The position numbers and the translations under genes are program-made. The notes under the pieces are model-generated. The model was not told the origin of the DNA and made no database searches. It saw only the letters and a program-made list of their open reading frames with translations. This document shows positions 8,701-17,384 of a stretch of 64,000 nucleotides of DNA, in pieces. Source of the stretch: Paludibacteraceae bacterium (lineage in GTDB: Bacteria > Bacteroidota > Bacteroidia > Bacteroidales > Paludibacteraceae). The stretch lies in the NCBI GenBank assembly GCA_017480285.1, contig JAFVAX010000011.1, forward strand, positions 1-64,000, written 5' to 3'. Each line of letters begins with the position of its first letter. Position 1 is the first letter of the stretch.

Positions 8701-10273
8701 TGCCGGTATGATTCCACTTATCATTGAAGGCGGTGCAGGTGCTAATGGCAACCGCGCCCTTGCTATCGGTGTAACAGGCGGTATGGCTGTAGGAACGCTC
8801 GCACTCGTGTTCGTTGTGCCGGCATTCTATATCATATTCCAAAAATTGCACGAGCGATTTAGCGGAGAACCGAGTATTTCGAATACTCCGAGCACTCCGA
8901 ATACTCCTAACACAGCAAAAACACCTATAGTTATTTTAGTTGTCATTTGCTCTCTCACCTTCTCATCCTGCGGAGTATTCAAAAAATATCAATATGCCGT
9001 TCAGCCAACGCAAGACAGCCTTCTAACTGCTGTCAGCGAGGCTGATTGGCAGTCGTATATCGAAGACCCGATACTACAAGGACATATCCGCAATGCCTTG
9101 GCAAATAATGTTGATTATCGTTCCTCTCAGTTAGCAATCAAAGAGGCGGATGCCCGACTTCGTGCAGCCAAACTCGGTTACCTGCCCACACTCGCCCTTA
9201 GTCCGGTCAGCGTAGGTGTCAGTGGCACTTCATCAAAAGATAACGGAACATCGGGTGCAGTGTTGAGTTATCAGGTACCACTCTCTCTCAACTGGGGTGG
9301 TGAAGGCTTTGGTACGATCACCAACCGCAAGCGTCAAGCCGAGGTGCTTCGCCTGCAAGCCGAAGACAACTTAGCAGCCACACATGCCAATCTTGTGGCT
9401 ACGATGGCAAGAGTATATACCCAACTACAACTGCTTGACTACCAAGCCACTATTCTTGACTCAACAGAACTTATTTGGCAACAAGTACTCAATATGCAAC
9501 GAGTGTTGGTAAAGAACGGACAAGCCTACTCACCATCGGTAGGTCAGATGGAGGCCTCACTTATAAATGTACAAATACAGCGCAAGCAACTATTGGAGCA
9601 GATTCATTCATTAGAACTGACAATGTGCAGACTTATGAACGAAGAGCCTCACGATATAAAACGCTCGGCTTGGACAAGTTATGAGTTTGACACTTTCACT
9701 CTTGAGCCTATTCCCGCATCACAACTGAGCAATCGTGCAGATGTCAGAGCCGCAGAGAGGAATGTGGCAGCAGCCTTCTATCAGACGAACATGGCAAAAG
9801 CAGCCTTCTGCCCCGCCCTATCCCTTTCAGGACTTTTTGGCTGGACCAATAATGCGGGCGTAGTGGCTAATCCCGGACAACTGCTCATGAGTGCTGCTTT
9901 GGGACTAACCCAACCTATCTTCGCAGGGGGCAAACTCAAAGCCAACCTCAAGATTGCCAAATTAGAACAAGAAGAAGCGGCTAACCGTTATGTGGAGACA
10001 ATGCTTCGTGCCGGCAGTGAGGTTAATGATGCCATCTTCCGTTGCAAAAACGCTCAAGAACAAGATACTCTGTATCAACGCCTACTGACAACACAGCGTG
10101 AAGCTTACAACGGGACTTGCGAACTTATGAAAAAAGGCAAGGTTTCGTATTTGGAAGTCCTAACCGCACAAGAAGCATATTTGAATGCCCAACTCGCCGA
10201 TGTAACAAACAGATATAATGGTCTGATTAGTCTTATCGACCTCTATGTTGCACTTGGAGGAGGAACAAAATAG
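5759..10273 (+). CDS. RND multidrug efflux permease (AcrB-like) fused to a TolC/OprM-like outer membrane factor
   Basis: 1504 residues, about 460 more than an AcrB homologue. Residues 1 to about 1035 are a complete HAE1-type pump: first membrane helix near residue 10, proton-relay Asp404/Asp405 (VVDDAIVVVE) and Lys939 (GLLAKTAIL). After a linker rich in Asn-Thr-Pro comes a hydrophobic stretch ending in a lipobox-like FSSC (Cys1071). Residues 1071-1504 are a complete outer membrane factor with two repeated halves (LGYLPTLALSP and AAFCPALSLSGLFGW) and long helices. The linker has no ATG, GTG or TTG that could restart translation in frame. Because the AcrB C-terminus is cytoplasmic, the embedded signal could insert and be cut by signal peptidase II, giving two proteins from one polypeptide; this is inference. 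Confidence 0.9.
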   Translation: MKGNIFVDRKVMAICISLLIALIGFICLKTLPIEQYPDIAPPTVMISTSYSGADANTVMKSVVMPIEEAVNGVENMAYMTSEASATGDVNINVFFKQGTNPDMAAVNVQNRVSAALGLLPQEVTRVGVKVEKRQNNILQITALVSRDGKFDNDFIANYIDINVKPRLLRVTGVGAIQLLGNTYSLRIWMKPDVMARYGLDPQDVFAAIGNQNMVAATGSLGEQSGNTYQYNLEYKGRLQSIDEFESIVLRTGEGNVLHLKDVADVELGALNYSFSSRVHGQPGVAFIINQAPGANATEVNAAINEIYNDIKQTMPAGLEFTILQTSDDFLYAAMHNVVETLIIAILLVILVVYFFLQNFKATLIPSISIIVSLLGTFAVVKVAGFSLNILTLFALVLAIGTVVDDAIVVVEAVMAKMESGYTSAYKATKDAMSEVTVAVISCTLVFMAVFIPVTFMPGTSGTFFTQFGITIASSVGLSCISALTLCPALTAVLFRPTNNTEQQHKGLNYWVKTAYEAGYNAILGKYKNGVSRFLQKPRRAWIWLLLAVVAMVFAMRALPSGLVPQEDQGVFLVDVTAPAGSPLVETDKIMAQVEEHVLRLEEVESYAKISGFGIVSGTGVNYGTLVVRLKPWDKREGLEHYIDMVMAKLYYSCEDIKDAQVFPGQMPQIPGYGNSDGIDLQMEDLQGGDMSKFNEVVNSFLAELQKRKEVQMAISLYSESYPKYKVDVNATQCDRAGISPDVVLNTLGAYCGSAYISNFNQYGKVYRVMAGAAPEYRLDPNSLNNIFVRVGEEMAPISQFVTLTPAVGSATQKRFNLYQSIACSVKPNPGYSDGDVQKIIEQVAKEHLPAGYGYEYGGMSRELEENSKSNLTVLIYLVCILLIYMILASLYESFFIPLAVLLSVPFGLMGSFAFSWLCGQENNIYLQTGVIMLIGLLAKTAILITEFAVEKRKQGMPILEAALGACEDRLRPILMTVVTMIAGMIPLIIEGGAGANGNRALAIGVTGGMAVGTLALVFVVPAFYIIFQKLHERFSGEPSISNTPSTPNTPNTAKTPIVILVVICSLTFSSCGVFKKYQYAVQPTQDSLLTAVSEADWQSYIEDPILQGHIRNALANNVDYRSSQLAIKEADARLRAAKLGYLPTLALSPVSVGVSGTSSKDNGTSGAVLSYQVPLSLNWGGEGFGTITNRKRQAEVLRLQAEDNLAATHANLVATMARVYTQLQLLDYQATILDSTELIWQQVLNMQRVLVKNGQAYSPSVGQMEASLINVQIQRKQLLEQIHSLELTMCRLMNEEPHDIKRSAWTSYEFDTFTLEPIPASQLSNRADVRAAERNVAAAFYQTNMAKAAFCPALSLSGLFGWTNNAGVVANPGQLLMSAALGLTQPIFAGGKLKANLKIAKLEQEEAANRYVETMLRAGSEVNDAIFRCKNAQEQDTLYQRLLTTQREAYNGTCELMKKGKVSYLEVLTAQEAYLNAQLADVTNRYNGLISLIDLYVALGGGTK

Positions 10274-10287
10274 TTAATATTTGCTAT

Positions 10288-11115
10288 ATGAAACAAATCT
10301 ATTTAGTTATTTTAATAGCAGTTATAACTTCTGCTACGGTGCTTGCTCAAGACGATAAAATCGGTGAAGGCTTGGCTTCGGTAGCCACTATAGTCGGGGA
10401 AACAAAAACAGCCGATTTGCCACAAGACAGCACAACAGTAACAGAGCCTAAAGATATTCCGCTTTGGAAACAGAAACTGTATTACGGCTACAATTTTGAC
10501 ATCTATTTTCACAACGACTCGCGTTCTAACCGAAAGGAAAACGGATGGTCTATATCTGTAACACCGGAGATTGGCTGGCGCTTGTCAGAGCGAATATATT
10601 TAGGTCTGCGTTTGGGTGGCAGTTATGAAAATACCGTTGTAAATTACTCTTTGGAAGTATTGGACGAGACTTACTCTACCGACTTACGCATTCACCAAGG
10701 TGCTTGGGAAGTGGCTCCATACGGGCGATACCGACTCAAAACACTCTTTAACGGCAAAGTGGGTATTTGGCTCGAAGCACACCTATACACAGGTATGGAG
10801 TTTCCTCGAGTTACCGAAGGCAAGGTGAAAGGTACTGACTATGAAGGACTACGACATAGCATCACTTATGGTGTGCAAGTATCGCCGGTTATTACTTATC
10901 AGTTCAACCGTAAGAGTACTTTTCAGATATTCTTCTCCATCCTCAGCCTCGGATATAGCGGTACAACATTTTGCTATTCCAGTCCCGAAAAAGGCAGATA
11001 CAGAGAATATACTAACGATGTCATAATCTTCTCCGGCAAACTGCGCAACCTCATAGCCAATCAGTTCACTCCGGGTCTGTATGGATTGAGATTTGGAGTG
11101 CAGAAAAGTTTCTAA
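10288..11115 (+). CDS. predicted outer membrane beta-barrel protein
   Basis: 275 residues, no family recognised with certainty. Residues 1-20 are a signal peptide ending ATVLAQ. The remainder alternates aromatic and polar residues in strands (LYYGYNFDIYF, ISVTPEIGWRL, IYLGLRLGGSYE) and ends in Phe, as expected of an outer membrane barrel. It lies 14 bases after the pump gene and 6 bases before the TamB-Omp85 gene, so it is probably part of this envelope operon. Possibly a barrel of the OmpW/porin-like superfamily. Confidence 0.7.
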   Translation: MKQIYLVILIAVITSATVLAQDDKIGEGLASVATIVGETKTADLPQDSTTVTEPKDIPLWKQKLYYGYNFDIYFHNDSRSNRKENGWSISVTPEIGWRLSERIYLGLRLGGSYENTVVNYSLEVLDETYSTDLRIHQGAWEVAPYGRYRLKTLFNGKVGIWLEAHLYTGMEFPRVTEGKVKGTDYEGLRHSITYGVQVSPVITYQFNRKSTFQIFFSILSLGYSGTTFCYSSPEKGRYREYTNDVIIFSGKLRNLIANQFTPGLYGLRFGVQKSF

Positions 11116-11121
11116 TTTGAT

Positions 11122-14100
11122 ATGCACAAACGCCGGTCGCTCTGGTGGAAAATTCCGCTTGCCCTAACAGGTGTAGTATTTGGATTAGTGCTGTTGCTAT
11201 TGATAGCAACAGCCGTTGTTGTTTCCACCCCGTCCGCACGGCATACCATTCTTACCAAATCTATTGAGATAGTCAACGAGAAAACAGATTGGGACATCAA
11301 CCTTGGGCATCTGTATCTCTCACCTTTCCACCATTCGCCGATGGTCTTATATCGCGCCTATAAAGGAAAGGCAGACCTGCCGGTTGAAGTGGAGATTGAC
11401 AGCCTTTTTGTAGGACACCGAGGTAAAGACACTTTGGTTAATGTGCATACTCTCAGGCTGAAAGCCAAGGTGCTAACCGAGCAAAACGATAACCCGCTCA
11501 AGAACATTCCACCTATAGAAGTCGAAAGGCTCTTTCTCACACAAACGGCTTTTCACTCTGACAGCCTTATAAGAACAGTTGGTGTTGATGTTGAAGTCGG
11601 GAAGTTGGATGTGTCCTCACCAAGACTTATCATTCCCGAAGGGCAATATCCGCTACACGGACTTCGGCTCGCAGATGTCTTTGTAGGTATTGATCTCAGG
11701 AAAAGCACGAAACCAACAGCTCAAGTCGAAAAGAAAGAGCCTGACACCACGAAAATGAAATTGGTTTTCGACCTTCCTGACGGCGAACTCAAAAACATAC
11801 ATTTCCGCCTTACACCTTTGGGAATGGACATCAAAACCGGAACACTTAATGCTAACGCTCTTATTGATGTCGGTAAGAATCTGTACGATGCTCTGAGCAT
11901 TGACATCGGTCGCGCCTCTTTCGAAATGGGGAAAATATATTTGCCATTTGACACCATATATGGTGGCACTCGTTGTGATATCGACCATAACATCATTACT
12001 TCCGCAGAGTTGCACGCCGTGTCAAAGCCATTAGGAGCAAAGGCGGATCTGTCGGCAGCCGCTTTTGATATCGACTCATTACGAGTAGATGTCGTCGGTG
12101 ATGCCGAATATATGGGCAGCAAAGCACACTTGCAAGGCTACTATTGCATCAACAGCGAAGCATATAACATACAGGCCGACATACAGCGCCTTGACCTCAG
12201 CACACTGCTTCACGACAGCACTCCCATCATCTTAGCCGGTGAGGTTTTTGCAGAAGGTAAGGGTATCAACCCTCAGTCCGCCAAAATGCGAAGTAAGGTC
12301 AATGTCAGTCTGACCGATGCTATATACAACAAAATAGATGTATCAGGCTTGCACTTGAATGCCACATTAGCAAACCGACAAATAGACGGCACTCTGCATC
12401 TGCCTTTCTCGCTACAAGATACTACCATGCAGGTCAAAGCCCAAACGGAACACAAGTTCAGCGTGGCTCGGTTTATGACCCCGAAGCAGATGTCGGTCGA
12501 TTATCACGCACAGCTACATTCTGTCGGTGCAAAAATAGCAGATAAGTCTTTCTATGCCGACAATATGAATGTGGATTTTTTGACGGACAGCACGACCTCG
12601 CTTGATTTGAGCACCAAAGGACTGAATGCCACCCTAATAAGCCCTATGCATGTACTCACCTTGCTGAACCGCATACAAACCTTCGTTCCGGCGATAGGCG
12701 ACTCTGCTAACATAAGACCTATTGTTTCTTTGCAAGACCTCACGAGAATAGACACCATAAGGCGATATATACCGGCCCTGCAAGCAGACATAAAGTTCAA
12801 CAAAGGCAGTCCCCTGCAACCTCTCATCGACAGCATAGGACTTGATTTCAAAGAAGTTAACTTATCTTTCAATTCTGATTCTCACAGAACAGACTTGTCG
12901 GTTGACGCTTCTCTGACCGACAGTTCCGCACTTCTACACCTGCCCGCCATAAAAGCCACTATGCTTGTTGGTCTGACCGAAGGACAGACAACGGCTTCCG
13001 TCAATGCCACAACCCGACTGACCGACGGTGTCAGTACACTTCAAGACCTCAAGGTCGATGCTGACCTGTCACTTGATTTAATGCGCAACGGACGCAAACT
13101 CAATGGTAAAGGCTGTCTCAAGATGAACGACCTCTCGTACAGCGAAATGGATTTTGGCAGCCGAAAAATAGACCTCTCACTTTCACCTTCCGAAAGATTT
13201 GATAATTCCTTGCGGGCAGAAGTCAAATTAGATGATATGCCTCTCTCACTCGTTGACAGCATCATCCGCTTGCCTGATATCGACCTCAAAGGTGCTGTTC
13301 GGGCACAGGCAACTATCGACGGTCTCCCCGGCAACATAGACATATCGGCAGAAGTACTACCACTTGACATCTCCGCCGAATATAAGCCCTACCAAGTCGG
13401 TCTTAAACTTGGCAACCACCCTATCGTTATGGAGCATAACCGGTTGAACCTTAACGGATTGCCCATCTATGGAGCAGATAGCACATTTATTGCCTTTTCC
13501 GGAGGTCTTAACCTTGACAGTATGAGACTTAACATCGCCATTGAAGCTGACAGTTTTGCACCCGCCAAGTTGGTAAAAGACGGACCTATGCCCATATATG
13601 GCGAACTCGCTACCGACATCAAAGGCTCTGTCTCGGGAAAAATAGACAGTATCGTTGCTGATGTCGATGTTACCATTCTTCCTACCACCGACATAACCTA
13701 CCCTATCGACAAGAAAAATCTTGCTCAAGTCAAACCCCATGGCACTGTCGGTGTGAGATACGAAGTGGCAGAGTCAAACCTCAACCTGAACGGACAAATC
13801 AATGTCGATGACGGTGTCATTCGCTATTCTCCCCGTTTGTATCCGGTAATGCCTTTCCGGGTGGATTCGGGTAGTCATATAACCTTCAACGGACCTGTCG
13901 GACAGACACTTATCAATGTCTCCGCCTCACAGAAAGTGAAAGCCGATGTGGAATCGGAAGGCGAAGAGACACGCCGTGTGGATTTCAACACAGGTGTGCG
14001 CGTCAACGGTATCGTCGATTCTATCGGACTACATTCTATCGGTTTCTTCCTTGAAGCCCCTGAAGATGAGACTATCACACGCGAACTTGCATCATTGGAC

Positions 14101-15924
14101 GAAGACACGCGCGAGGGGCTTGCCGCCACTCTGCTCACTACGGGAATGTATGTAGGCGAAAGCAATGTGGCTGCGCGAAGAAGCGGATATGCACTATCGT
14201 CTATCCTGAGCAGCCGTATCAATGCCGCTATGGCTAACTCTAAAATGGGGAAATTCATAGAAGTGGATATAAGTAGCGGACAAACCAACCACGCAGTCGG
14301 AAAGACCAACGATATGAACATCGCTATAAGCAAATCGTTCTTCAAAGACAAGTTGCGAGTTTCCGTCGGTTCTACCATCTCCGACAACCCCGAAGTGAAT
14401 AAAGCCAATGGTTTCCTTAGTAGCCTCACTGCAGATACCAAACTGACCAAAGACGGCTCTGTACAACTGCGACTCTTTGCACAACGCGACTACAACAATA
14501 TCCTTGAGGGCGAACTATATAAATCGGGTATCAGTGTGTTGGCTACCAAAGAATGGAAACGCCGAAGGTTCTACAAAAACGATAGTATCACCCGAACCTA
14601 CAATCTGTCGGCTGACGCGGGTGTGGCATACCGCTCAAACAACAGTATCGGACCTAACATCACTCTCAAATCGTCGGTCAAAAACCTATTAAGCCACAAC
14701 GAGATAATCACCATAAAAGGCAATGGTGCTTATTATTGGGCACTTCGCAATCGACATCCGGGTGACCCGAAAAAGACCGACACATACAAACTTGGCGTCA
14801 ATACCTCACTCGTATTCCCATATCTGCACTGGAAAGGAGATAATAACCCCGATGGCGACACTCGCTACCTTATTGGTTATCAGTACGAGAACATAGCCGG
14901 CGGATATGGCTTGCATAAGATTTCAGGTGCATTAACCTACTTCATTCGCTCGCCTTTCAATCAGTATATCGTTCATTCTTTCACGCCCTTCTCGCTCACG
15001 GTAGTGCGTATGAAAGCGGAGGCTACCGACCTCTTGGACAAAGCCGCAGAATATCCGCAACTCATCAAACTCATAGCAGGCGATGAGTTCTCACCAGCCG
15101 TAGGCTATACCTTTACATACAACGACTATCGTGCAAAGCGGGCGGTCAATACTATGCTCGAATTAGGGGTCAAGGAATCAGGCAACATTATAAATGCTCT
15201 CTACTGCGCCTTCGGACATAAATGGAACGAACAGGACAAACCACTCGGCAAAATAACTTTCAATCAGTTTGTTAAACTAACCGCCGAATTGCGCAACAAG
15301 TTCAACCTCACCGATAAGATATGTATCGCCACACGCCTCTATGCAGGTACAAACATACCACTTGGCAACTCTGCGTATGCACCTCTCTCAGAGGCTTTCT
15401 ATACAGGCGGACCAAATAGTCTGCGTGCCTCTTCGCCATACGCCTACGGACCGGGAAACTTTTATTCGTCAAAGTATAATCATAGCATCTTCCATGCAGG
15501 CGACATCAAGTTAGAAGCGAATTTTGAGTTCCGCTTCCCTATCGTGTGGAAACTGTTTGGTGCTACTTTCGTAGATGCCGGTAATGTGTGGAACTGGAAC
15601 AGCCTTACCGAACAACTAAAGCAAGGTGGCTTTGAAGACTATATCACTACTTTGGATATTCCCGAAGACTTCAACGACGGTTTCCTGCGTAATAAGAATC
15701 TTGCCAAACAGATAGCCCTCGGCACCGGCTTTGGTCTCAGACTTGACATTGAAGGACTCGTCATCCGTTTGGATATTGGTGTTGGCATACACAAACCATA
15801 TCAGACATATAAATATGATAAACAGGGAAATATCGACAAAACACGACCTATCAATACTTATTTCAATATGCCATCAGCGAAAGATGCTGTTAGAATCAAT
15901 TTCGGCATAGGATACCCATTCTAA
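11122..15924 (+). CDS. TamB protein fused to an Omp85 (TamA/BamA-like) beta-barrel
   Basis: 1600 residues. One membrane anchor at about 12-38; about 40-880 is a long beta-rich AsmA/TamB-type region; about 880-1170 matches the TamB C-terminal domain (DDGVIRYSPRLYP, then SKSFFKDKLRVSVGS). From about 1190 to the end is an Omp85-type 16-strand barrel: the conserved loop motif appears as GGPNSLR (1429-1435) with YGPGNF after it, in the form typical of Bacteroidota TamL/BamA proteins (GGxNSxRG...GPG), and the chain ends in GYPF. TamB normally spans the periplasm and works with a separate TamA/TamL barrel in outer-membrane lipid or protein transport; here one chain would anchor in both membranes. 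I see no POTRA domains. Confidence 0.85.
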   Translation: MHKRRSLWWKIPLALTGVVFGLVLLLLIATAVVVSTPSARHTILTKSIEIVNEKTDWDINLGHLYLSPFHHSPMVLYRAYKGKADLPVEVEIDSLFVGHRGKDTLVNVHTLRLKAKVLTEQNDNPLKNIPPIEVERLFLTQTAFHSDSLIRTVGVDVEVGKLDVSSPRLIIPEGQYPLHGLRLADVFVGIDLRKSTKPTAQVEKKEPDTTKMKLVFDLPDGELKNIHFRLTPLGMDIKTGTLNANALIDVGKNLYDALSIDIGRASFEMGKIYLPFDTIYGGTRCDIDHNIITSAELHAVSKPLGAKADLSAAAFDIDSLRVDVVGDAEYMGSKAHLQGYYCINSEAYNIQADIQRLDLSTLLHDSTPIILAGEVFAEGKGINPQSAKMRSKVNVSLTDAIYNKIDVSGLHLNATLANRQIDGTLHLPFSLQDTTMQVKAQTEHKFSVARFMTPKQMSVDYHAQLHSVGAKIADKSFYADNMNVDFLTDSTTSLDLSTKGLNATLISPMHVLTLLNRIQTFVPAIGDSANIRPIVSLQDLTRIDTIRRYIPALQADIKFNKGSPLQPLIDSIGLDFKEVNLSFNSDSHRTDLSVDASLTDSSALLHLPAIKATMLVGLTEGQTTASVNATTRLTDGVSTLQDLKVDADLSLDLMRNGRKLNGKGCLKMNDLSYSEMDFGSRKIDLSLSPSERFDNSLRAEVKLDDMPLSLVDSIIRLPDIDLKGAVRAQATIDGLPGNIDISAEVLPLDISAEYKPYQVGLKLGNHPIVMEHNRLNLNGLPIYGADSTFIAFSGGLNLDSMRLNIAIEADSFAPAKLVKDGPMPIYGELATDIKGSVSGKIDSIVADVDVTILPTTDITYPIDKKNLAQVKPHGTVGVRYEVAESNLNLNGQINVDDGVIRYSPRLYPVMPFRVDSGSHITFNGPVGQTLINVSASQKVKADVESEGEETRRVDFNTGVRVNGIVDSIGLHSIGFFLEAPEDETITRELASLDEDTREGLAATLLTTGMYVGESNVAARRSGYALSSILSSRINAAMANSKMGKFIEVDISSGQTNHAVGKTNDMNIAISKSFFKDKLRVSVGSTISDNPEVNKANGFLSSLTADTKLTKDGSVQLRLFAQRDYNNILEGELYKSGISVLATKEWKRRRFYKNDSITRTYNLSADAGVAYRSNNSIGPNITLKSSVKNLLSHNEIITIKGNGAYYWALRNRHPGDPKKTDTYKLGVNTSLVFPYLHWKGDNNPDGDTRYLIGYQYENIAGGYGLHKISGALTYFIRSPFNQYIVHSFTPFSLTVVRMKAEATDLLDKAAEYPQLIKLIAGDEFSPAVGYTFTYNDYRAKRAVNTMLELGVKESGNIINALYCAFGHKWNEQDKPLGKITFNQFVKLTAELRNKFNLTDKICIATRLYAGTNIPLGNSAYAPLSEAFYTGGPNSLRASSPYAYGPGNFYSSKYNHSIFHAGDIKLEANFEFRFPIVWKLFGATFVDAGNVWNWNSLTEQLKQGGFEDYITTLDIPEDFNDGFLRNKNLAKQIALGTGFGLRLDIEGLVIRLDIGVGIHKPYQTYKYDKQGNIDKTRPINTYFNMPSAKDAVRINFGIGYPF

Positions 15925-15956
15925 ATTTGAATCTTTGAATAAATAATATAATTATC

Positions 15957-17324
15957 ATGGTACAAGATCTTTACATTTTAATGATTACGGCAGGCGTTGT
16001 CAGTTTGCTGTTCAAGTTACTCAAACAACCGGTAGTTTTAGGCTATATCGTAGCCGGTATCTTAGTTGGTCCGTATCTTTTCGGCAAGAGCCTTGTCAGT
16101 GCCGAAAATGTAGAAGCATGGGGCAATATAGGTGTGCTCTTTGTATTGTTCTGCATCGGTCTGGAGTTCAGAATCAAGAACCTCATCAGCAGTGGCAAAG
16201 TGGCAGCTATTGGCGCACTCACCATTATTGGAGGAATGATGCTCTTTGGTTTCGGTGTCGGCAAGTCGGCAGAATTGGATACGATGAACTCACTTTTCTT
16301 GGCAGGTATGCTTTGTATGTCGAGCACAACTATCGTAATGAAGGCTATCGACGAAGCCGGTCTGAGCAAAGAGCGTTTCGTCAAAGGTGCTACAAGTATC
16401 CTTATCATTGAAGACATCGTAGCAGTTGTGCTGATGGTCTTGCTCTCCAGCATCGCTATCCGACATCAGTTTGAAGGTGCCGAACTGCTTGGCAAGGTAG
16501 GCGACTTGGTCATAACACTCGTTGTGTGGTTTATATGTGGTATTCTTATTATACCTACCTTTCTTCGTTGGGTCAAACCCTATCTCAACGATGAGACACT
16601 TATCATCATTGCCTTAGGTCTGTGCTTGGGTATGGTGCTGACTGCCGAAGAAGCCGGTTTCAGTAGCGCACTTGGTGCTTTTGTTATGGGTACCATTCTC
16701 GCCGAAACAGTTGAATCGCACCGTATTGAGAAACTGATGACACCTCTAAAGAATGTCTTTGCCGCTATATTCTTTGTCTCTGTAGGTCTGATGATTAACC
16801 CTGCATCGTTGGCAGAGTATTGGCCAAGCATATTGTATGTTTGTGTAGTTATCATCATAGGAATGATTGTTTTCGGCACCTTAGGTTGCTGGTGGGGCGG
16901 ACAAACACTCAAAGACTCCATGCTCACAAGTTTCTCGTTCGTACAGATAGGCGAGTTCTCGTTTATCATCGCCGGTTTAGGTAGCAAATTAGGTGTTACC
17001 GATCCTGTCATCTACCCTATTATAGTGGCAGCAAGTGTGATAACAACATTTCTCACACCGTACATAATGAAGGCAACCGTGCCCTGCTACAATTTCCTTT
17101 ACAACCACGCACCCAAAGGACTGAAGGCTAAGATAGACCGTCGTGAAGAGCAAGTCAAACAAGCCGAACAACAACAAAAAGCAAAAGCATGTGCTGACGG
17201 CAAAGCAACACTTGCTGACAAGACTCTTCATGCCGTCCGCCATACCTTTATAACGAAGCGTTTAGTGAAACTCTTCATCAAGAACATGAGCGAGAAAGAC
17301 AGACTTGAGGAAAATGAAAAGTGA
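15957..17324 (+). CDS. Kef-type cation:proton antiporter (CPA2 family)
   Basis: 455 residues with about 12 membrane helices from residue 3 (YILMITAGVVSLLFKLLKQP) to about 385; GYIVAGILVGPYLFG and the central LIIEDIVAVVL are typical of the CPA2 (Kef/GerN) exchangers, which move K+ or Na+ against H+ across the inner membrane. The C-terminal tail (about 385-455) is charged and contains a KQAEQQQKAKA stretch but no RCK/KTN nucleotide-binding domain. It ends inside a hairpin shared with the convergent res gene. Confidence 0.9.
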   Translation: MVQDLYILMITAGVVSLLFKLLKQPVVLGYIVAGILVGPYLFGKSLVSAENVEAWGNIGVLFVLFCIGLEFRIKNLISSGKVAAIGALTIIGGMMLFGFGVGKSAELDTMNSLFLAGMLCMSSTTIVMKAIDEAGLSKERFVKGATSILIIEDIVAVVLMVLLSSIAIRHQFEGAELLGKVGDLVITLVVWFICGILIIPTFLRWVKPYLNDETLIIIALGLCLGMVLTAEEAGFSSALGAFVMGTILAETVESHRIEKLMTPLKNVFAAIFFVSVGLMINPASLAEYWPSILYVCVVIIIGMIVFGTLGCWWGGQTLKDSMLTSFSFVQIGEFSFIIAGLGSKLGVTDPVIYPIIVAASVITTFLTPYIMKATVPCYNFLYNHAPKGLKAKIDRREEQVKQAEQQQKAKACADGKATLADKTLHAVRHTFITKRLVKLFIKNMSEKDRLEENEK

Positions 17325-17326
17325 AA

Positions 17327-17372
17327 GTGAAAAGTGAAAAATGAAAATCCTTTCATCTTTCACTTTTCACTT
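17327..17372. terminator. bidirectional hairpin between the antiporter and res genes
   Basis: The two arms are built from GTGAAAAGTGAAA and TTTCACTTTTCAC and face each other across a short loop (about 17349-17352), with A/T-rich ends. It overlaps the antiporter stop region and lies just past the res stop, so it probably ends both convergent transcripts. The GTGAAA motifs resemble the short repeats common between Bacteroidales genes. Confidence 0.6.
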
Positions 17373-17384
17373 ATATACTAAAAT

